A DNA stretch of 64,000 nt, taken from assembly GCF_001424545.1 (NCBI RefSeq), contig NZ_LMQL01000001.1:1198-65197 (forward strand), given 5' to 3'. The notes below the pieces were generated by a model. It searched no databases. It saw only the letters and a program-made list of their open reading frames with translations, and had not been told where the DNA came from. Positions 25,960 through 36,874 of this stretch are shown here, piece after piece. The position numbers were made by a program, and so were the translations under genes. Source of the stretch: Ramlibacter sp. Leaf400 (lineage in GTDB: Bacteria > Pseudomonadota > Gammaproteobacteria > Burkholderiales > Burkholderiaceae_C). Position 1 is the stretch's first letter; the number at the start of each line of letters is the position of its first letter.

Positions 25960-26946
25960 ATGAAAAGCTTCGCCCTGTCCGTGTCCAGCGTGCTCCTCGC
26001 GGCCGTGCTGCCGCTCTGCGTGGCCCACGCGCAGGAGTCCGCCGCGACCTTTCCCACCAAGCCGATCAAGATGGTGGTGCCGTACCCGCCCGGCGGCTCG
26101 ACCGACGCGCTGGCGCGCACCCTGGCGCTCAAGCTCCAGCAGCGCCTGGGGCAGTCGGTCGTGGTGGAGAACAAGCCCGGCGCGGGCAGCAACCTCGGGG
26201 CGCAGTTCGTGGCCTCCGCGCCCCCGGACGGCTACACGCTGCTGCTCGGGACCTCGGCCGCGCTGGCCGTCAACGCCCACCTCTACAAGCAGCTCGCCTA
26301 CCACCCCCTGAAGAACTTTGCGCCGGTGGTGCTGGCGACCACGCTGCCCAGCCTGGTGGTGGTGAATCCCTCCGTGCCCGTGCGGACGATGAAGGAACTC
26401 AACCAGTACCTCATCGCCAACCCGGACAAGGTGAACTACGCGTCGGCGGGGAACGGAACGCCCGCGCACCTGGGCGCCGAGATGTACAAGAAGGCCACCG
26501 GCGCCAAGATCAGCCACGTGCCCTACCGGGGCGGCGCCCCGGCGCTGACCGACCTGATCGGCGGCCAGACGCAGATGATGATCGCCATCCTTCCGGAGGT
26601 GATGCCGTTCGTGAAGGACGGCAAGCTGCGCGCCCTGGCCGTCACCACCGAACGACGCACCGCGCTCGCGCCCGACCTGCCGACCGTCGCCGAATCCGGC
26701 GTGCCCAACTACGAGCTGACCGCCTGGTACGCCATCGTGGCGCCCGCCGGCACGCCGGCCGACATCGTGGCCAAGCTGAACAAGGCCTTCAATTCGGCAC
26801 TGGAAGACACCGAGACGCGCGACAAGCTGCGCGAAGCCGGCTTCGAGATCGCCGGCGGCACGCCGGAGAAACTGGGCGAGTTGATGCGCTCGGAGTCCCG
26901 CAAGTGGGAGAAGGTGGTCCAGGACGCCAACGTCAAGGTCGACTGA
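25960..26946 (+). CDS. Bug/TctC-type tripartite tricarboxylate transporter receptor
   Basis: 328 aa periplasmic solute-binding protein. The signal peptide MKSFALSVSSVLLAAVLPLC ends near AHAQ. The mature protein opens with FPTKPIKMVVPYPPGGSTD, then VVENKPGAGSNLG and HVPYRGGAPALTDLIGG, all hallmarks of the Bug family. No TctA/TctB membrane genes are nearby, which is usual for these receptors in Burkholderiales. By position it should bind the substrate of the hyuAB/aminotransferase operon. ATG 25960 was chosen because it begins the signal peptide. Confidence 0.92.
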   Translation: MKSFALSVSSVLLAAVLPLCVAHAQESAATFPTKPIKMVVPYPPGGSTDALARTLALKLQQRLGQSVVVENKPGAGSNLGAQFVASAPPDGYTLLLGTSAALAVNAHLYKQLAYHPLKNFAPVVLATTLPSLVVVNPSVPVRTMKELNQYLIANPDKVNYASAGNGTPAHLGAEMYKKATGAKISHVPYRGGAPALTDLIGGQTQMMIAILPEVMPFVKDGKLRALAVTTERRTALAPDLPTVAESGVPNYELTAWYAIVAPAGTPADIVAKLNKAFNSALEDTETRDKLREAGFEIAGGTPEKLGELMRSESRKWEKVVQDANVKVD

Positions 26947-26982
26947 GCGCAAACAACGTCGGCAGCGCAGGCAGCGCCGGGG

Positions 26983-27939
26983 CTACTTCCTGGCGCTCTC
27001 GCCGAACTGCCGCATCAGCGAAACGCCCTCGGGCAGCTCCTTCCTTTCGATGCTGGCCAGCAGCACCTCCAGCAGGTGCCTGGCGGTCGGCGAGATCGAC
27101 CGCAGGCGGCGCGTGATCAGGAAGATCTCGCGGCTGAGGGCCGGGTCGGTCAGCTCCCGGAACGTCAGGCCCTGGAAGCTGCCGGCCTTGGTGGCCAGAG
27201 CCGGCACGATCGAATAGCTGGTGCCCGTCGTCAGCAGGGCGAACAGGGCCGTGGTCCCGGAAACCTCGTCGTGTTCGTCGTTGACGATGGGCAGCTCGGC
27301 CGCGTGCGCCGCGAGGAAGGAGCCGACGTCGGTGTCGCGGCTGAAGGCTACGTAGTCCCTGGAGGGCAGGTCCTTCCACCGCAGCGGTTGCGTGCGCTGC
27401 ACCAGCGCATGGTCGGGCCGGCAGACCACGCCATAGCGGTCCGAGATCAGCGGCGAGTAGTCCAGGTCGTCGAAGCCCTTGTGCCGGGCGGTGATGCCGA
27501 AGTCCACCTCCCCGTCCAGCACCATCTGTTCGATCCTCAGCGCGCCCGCGTCGCGAAGCGAGATCGTCACGTCCGGGAACTGCTCGCGGAAGGCGGGGAT
27601 CGCGATGGAGAGGAACTGGTAGATCACCGAGGGGATGGCGGCCACCTTGATGTGGCCCTTCTGCCCATGCGCCAGGGCGCGCAGGTCCCCCACGGCGTTG
27701 TCGAACTCGCGCAGGATCTTGTCGGCCTGCGGCCGGAACAGCGCACCGGCCTCGGTCATCACGACCCTTCGCGTCGTGCGGTCGAAGAGCTTGAGGCCGA
27801 CCGCTTCCTCCAGCTGCTGGATGGTCGCGGTCAGGGCCGATTGCGTCAGGAAGAGGCGCGAGGAAGCGGTGGTGAACGAACCCGATTCGGCGACCGCGAG
27901 GAAGCAGCGCAGGTGGCGCAGTGAAACAGCTCGCTCCAT
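26983..27939 (-). CDS. LysR-type transcriptional regulator
   Basis: 318 aa. The N-terminal winged helix-turn-helix runs over about 6-65 (LRHLRCFLAVAESGSFTTAS, then LTQSALTATIQQLEE) and is followed by the linker and effector-binding domain. It faces the hyu/Bug operon tail-to-tail and follows the EamA-type exporter gene by 3 nt on the same strand. It may control that exporter or the neighbouring uptake operon; the target is not evident. Confidence 0.92.
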   Translation of the reverse strand: MERAVSLRHLRCFLAVAESGSFTTASSRLFLTQSALTATIQQLEEAVGLKLFDRTTRRVVMTEAGALFRPQADKILREFDNAVGDLRALAHGQKGHIKVAAIPSVIYQFLSIAIPAFREQFPDVTISLRDAGALRIEQMVLDGEVDFGITARHKGFDDLDYSPLISDRYGVVCRPDHALVQRTQPLRWKDLPSRDYVAFSRDTDVGSFLAAHAAELPIVNDEHDEVSGTTALFALLTTGTSYSIVPALATKAGSFQGLTFRELTDPALSREIFLITRRLRSISPTARHLLEVLLASIERKELPEGVSLMRQFGESARK

Positions 27940-27942
27940 CCG

Positions 27943-28845
27943 CTACCTCCGATCGGCCGCGGGCGATGCCATCGCCCGGGTTCCCTGCGGCCAAAACAGG
28001 TTCAGCGCCAGCCCACTGATCACCAGCGCCGCCGCCACCAGCTTCCACGCGGGCAGCGGCTCGCCCAGCCAGACCGCCGACGCGCCCATCCCGAACACCG
28101 GGATCAGCAAGGCCAGCGGCGTGACGGTGGCCGCGGTGTAGCGCGAGAGCAGCCAGTTCCACGCCGCGTACCCGAACAGCGAGTTGGCCCACGACTGCCA
28201 GGCCACGGCGGCCCAGGCGCCGGTCGATGCCTGCTGCACGCTCGTGCTCATCCGATCCCAGCCCTCGAACGTTAACGAAAGTGCGAACAGCACCGGCACC
28301 GCGAACGCCGACGACCACACCACGTAAGCCAGCATGTTGATGCTTCCCGCTCGCTTGGTCAGGATGTTGCCACCGGCCCAGGAGGCCGCGGCGCCCAGCA
28401 CCAGCAGCAGGCCGGCCACGGTGGTGGTGGCGTCGGTGTGCCAGCCCACCACCGCCAGTCCCGTGGCCGCGATCAACACCGCCAGCAGCTGGTGGCCGCG
28501 CAGGCGCTCGCCGGCCAGCCACATGGCCAGGCCGATGGTGAAGAACACCTGCGTCTGCACCACCAGCGATGCGAGCCCGGGCGAGATGCGGCCGTCGATC
28601 GCGATGTACAAGAGGCCGAACTGGCCCGCGCCGATCAAGAGGCCGTAGCCGGCCAGGTTGGCCAGGCCCACGCGCGGGCGCGGCAGGAAGAAGATGGCAG
28701 GCACCAGCGCCAGCAGGAAGCGCAGCGCGCCCAGCAGCAACGGCGGCAACTCGTCGAGCGCCGCCCGGATCACCACGAAGTTGGTGCCCCAGACGGCGAC
28801 GACGGCGAGCGCCAGCAGCGCGTGGGCGGGCTTGATGCGGGACAT
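27943..28845 (-). CDS. EamA/DMT-family membrane transporter
   Basis: 300 aa with about ten hydrophobic helices arranged as two EamA repeats, starting HALLALAVVAVWGTNFVVIR, the typical first helix of drug/metabolite transporters. Overall it resembles E. coli EamA (cysteine/O-acetylserine exporter), with LPPLLLGALRFLLALVPAIF and GEPLPAWKLVAAALVISGLA. Substrate prediction is uncertain. Cotranscribed with the LysR gene (3-nt gap) and divergent from the DadA-like gene. Confidence 0.85.
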   Translation of the reverse strand: MSRIKPAHALLALAVVAVWGTNFVVIRAALDELPPLLLGALRFLLALVPAIFFLPRPRVGLANLAGYGLLIGAGQFGLLYIAIDGRISPGLASLVVQTQVFFTIGLAMWLAGERLRGHQLLAVLIAATGLAVVGWHTDATTTVAGLLLVLGAAASWAGGNILTKRAGSINMLAYVVWSSAFAVPVLFALSLTFEGWDRMSTSVQQASTGAWAAVAWQSWANSLFGYAAWNWLLSRYTAATVTPLALLIPVFGMGASAVWLGEPLPAWKLVAAALVISGLALNLFWPQGTRAMASPAADRR

Positions 28846-28877
28846 GCGTCGAGCATAGGCGCAGCGGCAAGCGCGTC

Positions 28878-28894
28878 ATTGATGAAATCTCGAT
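28878..28894. promoter_or_regulatory. Imperfect palindrome in the eamA / DadA-like divergent promoter
   Basis: ATTGATGAAATCTCGAT has imperfect dyad symmetry and the general look of a LysR-type box. It stands 33 nt upstream of the exporter start codon. The regulator is unproven; the nearest candidate is the LysR protein in the same transcript. Confidence 0.3.
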
Positions 28895-28973
28895 GGGCCA
28901 CTGATGCGTGCGAACGTTTCTCGTACCACCCGCGCGGCTCAGGCGCGGGCGCACCGCTGGCTACACTGGCCCC

Positions 28974-30224
28974 ATGCATCTCGTCGTGCTCGGCACCGGC
29001 ATCGTGGGCACCTGCGCGGGCGCCTGGCTGCAGCGCGATGGGCACCGCATCACCTTCGTGTCGCCGGTCCCGCCGGGCGAAGCCTGCTCGTTCGGCAATG
29101 CGGGCTCGCTCTCGCCCAGCGCCTGCCTGCCGGTGGGCATGCCGGGGATGTGGAAGCAGGTGCCCGGCTGGCTGCGCGACCCGGAAGGGCCGCTCGCGAT
29201 CCGGCCGGCCTACCTGCCGGCGCTGCTGCCGTGGCTGCTGCGGTTCCTGCGGCATTCGAGCCGCGAGGAAGTGGTGCGCATCGCCACCGCGATGCGCGGC
29301 CTGCTGGCGCCCATCTTCGAGAGCTATGCGCCGCTGCTGGAGCGCGCGGGGGCGACGCACCTGGTGCGCCGGACCGGCTGCCTGTACGTCTACGGCTCCG
29401 GCCCCTCCGCCGCGCGCTGGCGCTGGGGCATGGACCTGCGCCGCGGCCTCGGCGTGGAGCTGCGGGACATCGGCGAGGACGAACTCGCGCAGATGGCGCC
29501 GGACCTGCGCGGGCGCTTCCGCTTCGGCATCCTCGCGCCCGAGAACGGCTCCACCCTCGACCCCGAGGCGCTGGTGAAAGCCCTGCATGCGCAGTGCATC
29601 GCGGACGGCGCGGTCACGGTGCAGGACACGGCCACCGGATTCGAGAAGCGCAGCGACACCGTGACCGCGGTGCGCCTCGCCTCCGGCCAGATGCTGCCGT
29701 GCGATGGCGTGGTGGTCGCCTCGGGCGCGTGGTCCCGTCCCCTGGCCGCGCAGCTCGGATCGGAGGTGCCGCTGGAGACCCAACGCGGCTACCACGTGAC
29801 CGTCCAGAGCAACAACCTGCAGCTTCGCCACACGGTGATGGCGCCCGAATACAACCTGATGGTCAACCCGATGGCGATGGGCCTGCGGCTGGCCGGCAGC
29901 GTGGAGTTCGCCGGCCTCGCGCCGCCGCCCAACTACCACCGCGCCGACGTGCTGCTGGCCAAGGGCCGCGAGATGTTCCCGCACCTGGACAGCTCGCGCA
30001 CCACGCGCTGGATGGGCCATCGGCCCTGCCTGCCCGACAGCCTGCCGGTGATCGGGCGGGCGCCGCGCACGGCCAACGCCTGGCTGGCGTTTGGGCATGG
30101 CCACGTGGGCATGTGCGCCGGCGCCAGCACCGGCCGCGAGCTCGCGCACCTGGTGGCGGGCCGGCCCACGCAGGTCGACCTGCGGCCGTTCGCGCCGGAT
30201 CGCTTCCGAACCTTCCACTCCTGA
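28974..30224 (+). CDS. FAD-dependent oxidoreductase, D-amino-acid dehydrogenase (DadA) type
   Basis: 416 aa. The dinucleotide-binding loop VVLGTGIVGTCAGAW is at 4-18. CSFGNAGSLSPSACLPVG corresponds to the DadA motif near the flavin, and the C-terminal GRAPRTANAWLAFGHGHVGM and GASTGRELAHL are family-typical. These enzymes oxidise D-amino acids or related amines to keto acids and pass electrons to the respiratory chain. The ATG was chosen because it starts the Rossmann strand; a TACACT box 7-12 nt before it and no clear ribosome site suggest a very short leader. A Bug receptor gene follows. Confidence 0.85.
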   Translation: MHLVVLGTGIVGTCAGAWLQRDGHRITFVSPVPPGEACSFGNAGSLSPSACLPVGMPGMWKQVPGWLRDPEGPLAIRPAYLPALLPWLLRFLRHSSREEVVRIATAMRGLLAPIFESYAPLLERAGATHLVRRTGCLYVYGSGPSAARWRWGMDLRRGLGVELRDIGEDELAQMAPDLRGRFRFGILAPENGSTLDPEALVKALHAQCIADGAVTVQDTATGFEKRSDTVTAVRLASGQMLPCDGVVVASGAWSRPLAAQLGSEVPLETQRGYHVTVQSNNLQLRHTVMAPEYNLMVNPMAMGLRLAGSVEFAGLAPPPNYHRADVLLAKGREMFPHLDSSRTTRWMGHRPCLPDSLPVIGRAPRTANAWLAFGHGHVGMCAGASTGRELAHLVAGRPTQVDLRPFAPDRFRTFHS

Positions 30225-30243
30225 CCCCCCAGAAAGGCCGACC

Positions 30244-31224
30244 ATGCCCCAAGCCCTTCGTCGCCGCCGCTTCAATGCCTTCGCGGCGCTGGCCGCCCTG
30301 CCCACGCTCACCTTCGCCCAGGCTTTTCCGAGCAAGCCTGTGCGCCTGGTGGTGCCGTTCCCGCCTGGCGGCAGCACGGACCTGCTCGCGCGACGGCTGG
30401 GCGAGAAGCTCGCGGTGTCGCTGGGCCAGCCGGTGGTGGTGGACAACCGGCCCGGCGCCGGCGGCACGACCGGCGCGGATTCGGTGGCCAAGTCGGCGCC
30501 CGACGGCCACACGCTGCTGATGGGCGTGACGGGCAGCAACGCTATCGCCGCCAGCCTGTACCCCAGGCTGCCCTACGACACGCTGCGCGATTTCACGCCG
30601 GTGAGCTCGGTGGTGTCGGCGCCGCTGGTGCTGGCGGTGGGCAGCGGCAGCAACCTGCGCACGGTGCGCGATTTCATCGCCGCGTCCAAGGCCGACCCCA
30701 TCACCTACGGCACGCCGGGCAACGGGACCTCGATGCACCTGACGGGCGAGATGTTCCACCTGGCCACGGGCGCGCGGCTGACGCACGTGCCGTACAAGGG
30801 CAGCGCGCCCGCGCTCAACGACATGCTGGGCGGCAGCCTGCAATCCATGTTCGGCGACCTCCTGGTGCTGCTGCCGCAGATCCGCGCCGGCAAGGTGCGG
30901 CCGATCGCGGTGACGTCGCTGCGGCGCCATCCCTTGCTGCCCGAGGTGCCGACGATCGCCGAGAGCGGCGTGGCGGGACTGGAGCGCTTCGAGGCCACGT
31001 CCTGGCAGGGGCTGTTCACGCCGGCCGGCCTGCCCCGCGAGGTGCTCGCGCGGCTGAACACCGAGGTGGTGAAGGCGCTGGAGGCGCCCGACATCAAGGA
31101 GTTCTTCGGCAGCCAGGGCTTCCTGGTCGGCGGCTCCACGCCCGAGCAGTTCCGCGCCCTGATCGAGGCCGAAGTGCCCAAGTGGGAGCGGGTGATCAAG
31201 GCCGCCAACGTGAAGGTGGACTGA
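30244..31224 (+). CDS. Bug/TctC-type tripartite tricarboxylate transporter receptor
   Basis: 326 aa periplasmic binding protein, second of this family in the window. N-terminal arginine-rich signal (MPQALRRRRFNAFAALAALP) ends near TFAQA; the RRRRF pattern could suit Tat export. Mature motifs are FPSKPVRLVVPFPPGGSTD, VVDNRPGAGGTTG and THVPYKGSAPALNDMLGG. It is 19 nt after the DadA-like gene and 2 nt before the HAD gene, so the three probably form one operon for an organic or amino acid. AGAAAGG precedes the ATG. Confidence 0.92.
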   Translation: MPQALRRRRFNAFAALAALPTLTFAQAFPSKPVRLVVPFPPGGSTDLLARRLGEKLAVSLGQPVVVDNRPGAGGTTGADSVAKSAPDGHTLLMGVTGSNAIAASLYPRLPYDTLRDFTPVSSVVSAPLVLAVGSGSNLRTVRDFIAASKADPITYGTPGNGTSMHLTGEMFHLATGARLTHVPYKGSAPALNDMLGGSLQSMFGDLLVLLPQIRAGKVRPIAVTSLRRHPLLPEVPTIAESGVAGLERFEATSWQGLFTPAGLPREVLARLNTEVVKALEAPDIKEFFGSQGFLVGGSTPEQFRALIEAEVPKWERVIKAANVKVD

Positions 31225-31226
31225 GC

Positions 31227-31949
31227 ATGGCCCATGACGCAACCCCGCCGGTCCCGCAGGTGCAGGTGCTGGCCTTCGACATCTTCGGCACCGTGGTCGA
31301 CTGGCACGGCAGCATCGTGCGCGAGATGCGCGAGCGCCATCCGCAGGTGGACGGCGACGCCTTCGCGCGGGCCTGGCGCGCCGGCTACAAGCCCGCGATG
31401 GCGCGCGTGGCCAGCGGCGAGCTGGGCTGGACGCTGATCGACGACCTGCACCGCCTGATTCTCGACGACATCCTGCCGCGGTTCGGCCTCGGACATCTCG
31501 GCGAGGCCGAGCGCGCCGAGCTGAACAAGGTCTGGCATCGGCTCGATCCCTGGCCCGACAGCGTGGCCGGGCTTGCGCGGCTCAAGCGCGGCTACGTCAT
31601 CTGCACGCTGTCGAACGGCAACATCGGCCTGCTCACCCGCATGGCCAAGCGCGCCGGGCTGCCCTGGGACTGCGTGCTGTCGGCCGAGGTGTTCCGCGCG
31701 TACAAGCCCGATCCCGCCACCTACCTCGGCGTGGCCAAGGTGTTCGACGTCGAGCCTTCGCAGGTGATGCTGGTGGCGGCCCACCACGACGACCTGGCGG
31801 GTGCGCGGCGCTGCGGCCTGCGCACCGCCTACATCGAACGTCCGCTCGAGTTCGGCGCGGCCCAGCCGAAGGACGTCTCGCCCCGGCCGGAGAACGACCT
31901 GCACTGCAGTAGCCTGCTGGACCTGGCGGACCGGCTCGGGCTGGCCTGA
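31227..31949 (+). CDS. HAD-superfamily hydrolase, type II haloacid dehalogenase-like
   Basis: 240 aa. Motif I FDIFGTVVDW has nucleophile D18. Motif II is CTLSNGN, motif III the K in FRAYKPDP, and motif IV the acidic pair in VAAHHDDLAGA. FxxFGTVVDWxxS and the long helical cap are typical of L-2-haloacid dehalogenases. Whether it dehalogenates or removes phosphate cannot be decided by eye. It starts 2 nt after the Bug receptor stop. Confidence 0.85.
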   Translation: MAHDATPPVPQVQVLAFDIFGTVVDWHGSIVREMRERHPQVDGDAFARAWRAGYKPAMARVASGELGWTLIDDLHRLILDDILPRFGLGHLGEAERAELNKVWHRLDPWPDSVAGLARLKRGYVICTLSNGNIGLLTRMAKRAGLPWDCVLSAEVFRAYKPDPATYLGVAKVFDVEPSQVMLVAAHHDDLAGARRCGLRTAYIERPLEFGAAQPKDVSPRPENDLHCSSLLDLADRLGLA

Positions 31950-32056
31950 CGGCTGTCGGTGCGGGCTGACATCAAGCCGCGCACCGCGCCGAGTGCGGCC
32001 CCACGGCATGCGGCCCAGCATGAAGGCTCGAGCTCACCAGAGGAGCAGGAACCACC

Positions 32057-32275
32057 ATGCCCACCGACACCACGCCCGATCCGCGCGACATGGAGCGCAT
32101 GCCCGAAGCCCAGCAGATCCCGCAAGCCGAACGCGAGATCGCCGGCAAACCCGACATCCGGCGGCGGCCGCCCCTGCCGGATCGCCCCCAGCCCATGGCG
32201 GCCGACATCGAGGACGAGGAGGATGACCCTGTCGTCGAGAGCGGCCCGACCGGTCCGGGAGGCGAGCGCAAATGA
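32057..32275 (+). CDS. Small disordered protein, unknown function (first of pair)
   Basis: 72 aa. Not recognised. Very rich in Pro, Asp, Glu and Arg, without hydrophobic segments, Cys or signal peptide, so probably a soluble disordered protein. Blocks include RRRPPLPDRPQP and an acidic run EDEEDD. Evidence for translation: GAGGAGCAGGAACC upstream of the ATG and a 4-nt ATGA overlap with the next small gene, which has the same composition. Confidence 0.6.
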   Translation: MPTDTTPDPRDMERMPEAQQIPQAEREIAGKPDIRRRPPLPDRPQPMAADIEDEEDDPVVESGPTGPGGERK

Positions 32276-32456
32276 ACGCCGCACCGCAGCGGCTGCATGA
32301 CGTGCCGGCGCCGGAGAACGTGCCGCCGGTGAACAACCCCGACCCGCAGCCCGGCGACGAGAAGCCCAGGATGCCGCCCTCGGAAGACGGCCGCAAGAAG
32401 GCGCCGGTGGAACTGCCGGGCAAGCCCGGCGTGCCCGAGCGCGTGGAGCCGGACCG

Positions 32457-32460
<4 letters not shown>
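32272..32460 (+). CDS. Small disordered protein, unknown function (second of pair)
   Basis: 62 aa. Not recognised. Proline-rich ([19 protein letters not shown]) with a charged C-terminus and no predicted fold or membrane segment. Its start overlaps the first small gene (ATGA), and its TAG stop overlaps the opposite-strand TAG of gspE within one CTAG palindrome. The pair may be a lineage-specific stress or envelope factor; nothing in the sequence decides this. Confidence 0.55.
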
Positions 32461-33850
<1,390 letters not shown>

Positions 33851-33851
<1 letters not shown>

Positions 33852-36055
33852 CAGCGGGCGGGGGCTTCGGGCGTCGCGGGGGCGGCGGGCGGCAGCGGCG
33901 CGGCCGGCGGCAACGGCGCGGCGGGCGTGGCGCCGGGCACGGCGGCTTCGGCGGGCACCGGCGGGCCGGCGGGCGGCATGCGGCTGGCGGGCACCGGCAT
34001 CACCGGGCCGTTGTTGACCGGCACCACCAGGCTGGGGGTCGGCTGGGCGGCCTCCTGCTTCAGGCGCATCAGGTCGTAGCGATCCAGCGAGATCTCGTCG
34101 GTCTGCGCGGCGTCGCGCACCACCAGCGGCCGCAGGAACACCATCAGGTTGGTCTTGCGGCGGGTGCGCGCCTCGCTGCGGAACAGGTTGCCGACCACCG
34201 GCACGTCACCCAGCAGGGGCACCTTCTCCTGGCTGCCGTTGTACTCGTCCTGCAGCAGGCCGCCCAGCACCACGATGGCGCCGTCGTCGACCAGCACGTT
34301 GGATTCGATGGAACGCTTGTTGGTGATCAGGCCGGTGGCCGAGTTGATCGACGCGGCCTGCACGCTCGAGACCTCCTGGAAGATCTGCATCTTCACCGTG
34401 CCGTTCTCGCTGATCTGCGGCCGCACGCGCAGCGTGAGGCCCACGTCCTTGCGCTCGATGGTCTGGAACGGGTTGACCGCGCCGTTGGCGGCGCCGGTGT
34501 TGGTGAACTGGCCGGTGACGAACGGGACGTTCTGGCCGATGACGATGCGCGCCTCCTCGTTGTCCAGCGTCAGCAGGTTGGGCGTGGAGAGGATGTTGGC
34601 GTCTGCGTTCGACTCCAGGAAGCGCGCCAGCGCGCCCAGGATGTAGGTGCCGTTGATGTTGCGCAGCAGGCCCAGGTTGATGCCGTTGGAGGGCGCCGTG
34701 ATGTTGCCGCTGGCCGCGCCCAGCTGCAGGTTGATGATGTTGGCGCCGCCCGTGTTGAAGTTGGTGCCCAGCACGCCGATGTTCTTGTCGCCCCGGTTGC
34801 CGAAGGCGTTCTGCCACTGGATGCCGAATTCGGCGGCCTTGTCGGCGTTCACCTCGGCGATCAGGCTTTCGACGAACACCTGCGCGCGGCGCGAATCCAG
34901 CCGGTCGATCACCGCACGCAGCTGGCGGTACTGCGGCTCCGGCGCCGTGATGATCAGCGAGTTGGTGGCCGGGTCGGCCTGGATCTGCCCGCCGGTGGAG
35001 GGCTGCGCGGCCGGTTGTGCCGCGGCCGCGGCGGGGCCGGCTCCGGTGGCGCCGCCCGTCCCCATGCCGGTCGGGGTGGTGGCGGGCAGGCTGGTGCTGA
35101 TCGTGCCCGGGGAGCCCGGCAGGCCGCCGGTGATGCCGGTCGTGCCGCCGGTGGACATGCCGGCCATCGCCGCGCGCAGCGTCGTGGCCAGCCGCACCGA
35201 GTCGGCGTTCTTCAGGTAGACCACGTAGATGTTGCCGGTCGGGTTCTGCGGCGTCGGCTGGTCCAGCCGCGCGACCAGGCTGCGCACCAGGTTGAGCCGC
35301 GCCGGGTTGGCCGCGCGCACGATCAGGCTGTTGCTGCGCGACTCGGCGATCACCGCCGTGCGGAACGACGTGTCGGCCTGGCCCTGCCCCGCGGCGGCGG
35401 GGGTCGCGCCGCCGCTGTCCACCAGCCGCTGCACCACCGGCGCCAGGTCGGCGGCCAGCCCGTTCTGCAGCGGGATCACCTCCACGTCGGTGGCGTTGGG
35501 GTTGTCCAGCGCCGAGATGATGCGGCCGATGCGCTGCAGGTTGTCGGCGTAGTCCGTGATCACCAGCGAGTTGTTGCCGGGGTTCACGTTGATCGTGTTG
35601 TTGGGGCTGATCAGCGGCCGCAGGATCGGCACCAGGTTGTTGGCGGTCTCGTGGCTGAGGCGGAAGATCTGCGTCACCACTTGCGAGCCGCCGGGGGGCG
35701 GGCCGACCGACACGGCGCCGGTCTGCAGCTTGGCGTCGGCTTCCGGGACCACCTTGTAGAGGCCGGCCGACTCCACCACCGTGAAGCCCGAGAGCCGCAG
35801 CGTGGAGACGAACTGGTTGAACGCGGTCTGCGGCGGCACCGGCCTTTCGGTCGCCAGCGAGATCGTGCCCTTCACGCGGGGGTCGACCACGATGTTGCGC
35901 CCGGTGATGGCCGCCATCGTTCGCGCCACCGCATCGATCTCGGCGTTGACGAAGTTGAGCGTCACGGGCTCACGGGCGCGCTGCGCGTGCACGCCGCCGG
36001 GGCCGGCCAGGGCAGCCGCCGCCAGGAGGGAAAGCAGGGCACGGGAGAGGTTCAT
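33851..36055 (-). CDS. gspD: Type II secretion outer-membrane secretin GspD
   Basis: 734 aa. Signal peptide [20 protein letters not shown] is followed by N0 to N3 ring domains (for example [18 protein letters not shown] and [16 protein letters not shown]). The N3 loop is expanded with Gly/Thr/Pro-rich sequence around 300-355. The secretin core has [15 protein letters not shown]. The last ~60 residues are a Pro/Ala-rich tail ([20 protein letters not shown]), probably exposed or pilotin-interacting. It forms the secretion pore of the T2SS. The start lies 4 nt after the gspN stop. Confidence 0.95.
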
Positions 36056-36059
36056 GACG

Positions 36060-36854
36060 TCAGCCTATGGTGATGATGGAGCGGGCCCCGTTGCGGCGGC
36101 CGATGATGTTCAGGAGATTGGCCAGCGCGGCCTCGCGCTCGGGCGCGGCGGTGGCTTCGCCGGTGAAGCGCAGGCGGGAGCCGACCCACTGGCCGTTGCC
36201 CGTGAGCTGCAGCGCGCCTTCCAGCGTGGACAGCTGCACCGTGGGCACCGCGCCGCCGGCGAGCACCACGCGGTAGCTGCCGAGGGGCCGCAGGGTGGAC
36301 ACCCGAGAGGCCATGCGTTGAGCGGTCATCTCCGCCCTCCCGTTGACGGCCAGACGGCCTTCGGTCCATTCTAGTGACAGGGACTGCGTCCGCAGGTCCA
36401 GTTCGCCGTCGAGTTGCAGCGTGTTCCAGGGGGTGCCCAGGCCGGCGAGCAGCGACGCCGGCCACTGCGACTGGCCGTCCGCCACGCGGATGGAGGTGCT
36501 GCGCCAGCCCGGTCGCCAGTCGAACGACAGCGGCACCGGCGTGCAGCACTCCGAGGCCAGCGCGACGCGCAGGCCCCCGAAGCCGGGGCGGATGCGCCAG
36601 GTCAGTCGGGTGGGCAGGGCGGCGGCGTCGCTGCTGCCGGCCCCGCCCGTGAGCACCAGGCGGGCCGATCCGGTCCAGAGGCTGCCGCGCGCATCGATGA
36701 GCTGGACCTGCGCGCCGGTGGCGGCGACCACGCGGTCGGCCAGCCAGGACGCCGGCAGGAAGGCCGGCAACGCGATCGCCAGGCCGAGCAGCAGTCCCCC
36801 GGCGGCCCAGCGCCAGGGAGCGGGAGCGACGGATGCGATGCTGGTGCGCGCCAC
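36060..36854 (-). CDS. gspN: Type II secretion protein GspN
   Basis: 264 aa inner-membrane protein with one N-terminal helix (APWRWAAGGLLLGLAIALPA) and a periplasmic beta-rich domain (ATGAQVQLIDARGSLWTGSA, the GspN motif). GspN is an accessory component present in some systems. Start GTG was chosen because it follows gspM by 20 nt with GGAAG upstream and yields the family N-terminus; no ATG fits. Confidence 0.85.
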   Translation of the reverse strand: MARTSIASVAPAPWRWAAGGLLLGLAIALPAFLPASWLADRVVAATGAQVQLIDARGSLWTGSARLVLTGGAGSSDAAALPTRLTWRIRPGFGGLRVALASECCTPVPLSFDWRPGWRSTSIRVADGQSQWPASLLAGLGTPWNTLQLDGELDLRTQSLSLEWTEGRLAVNGRAEMTAQRMASRVSTLRPLGSYRVVLAGGAVPTVQLSTLEGALQLTGNGQWVGSRLRFTGEATAAPEREAALANLLNIIGRRNGARSIITIG

Positions 36855-36874
36855 CCTTTGCGTCTTCCGGCAGG

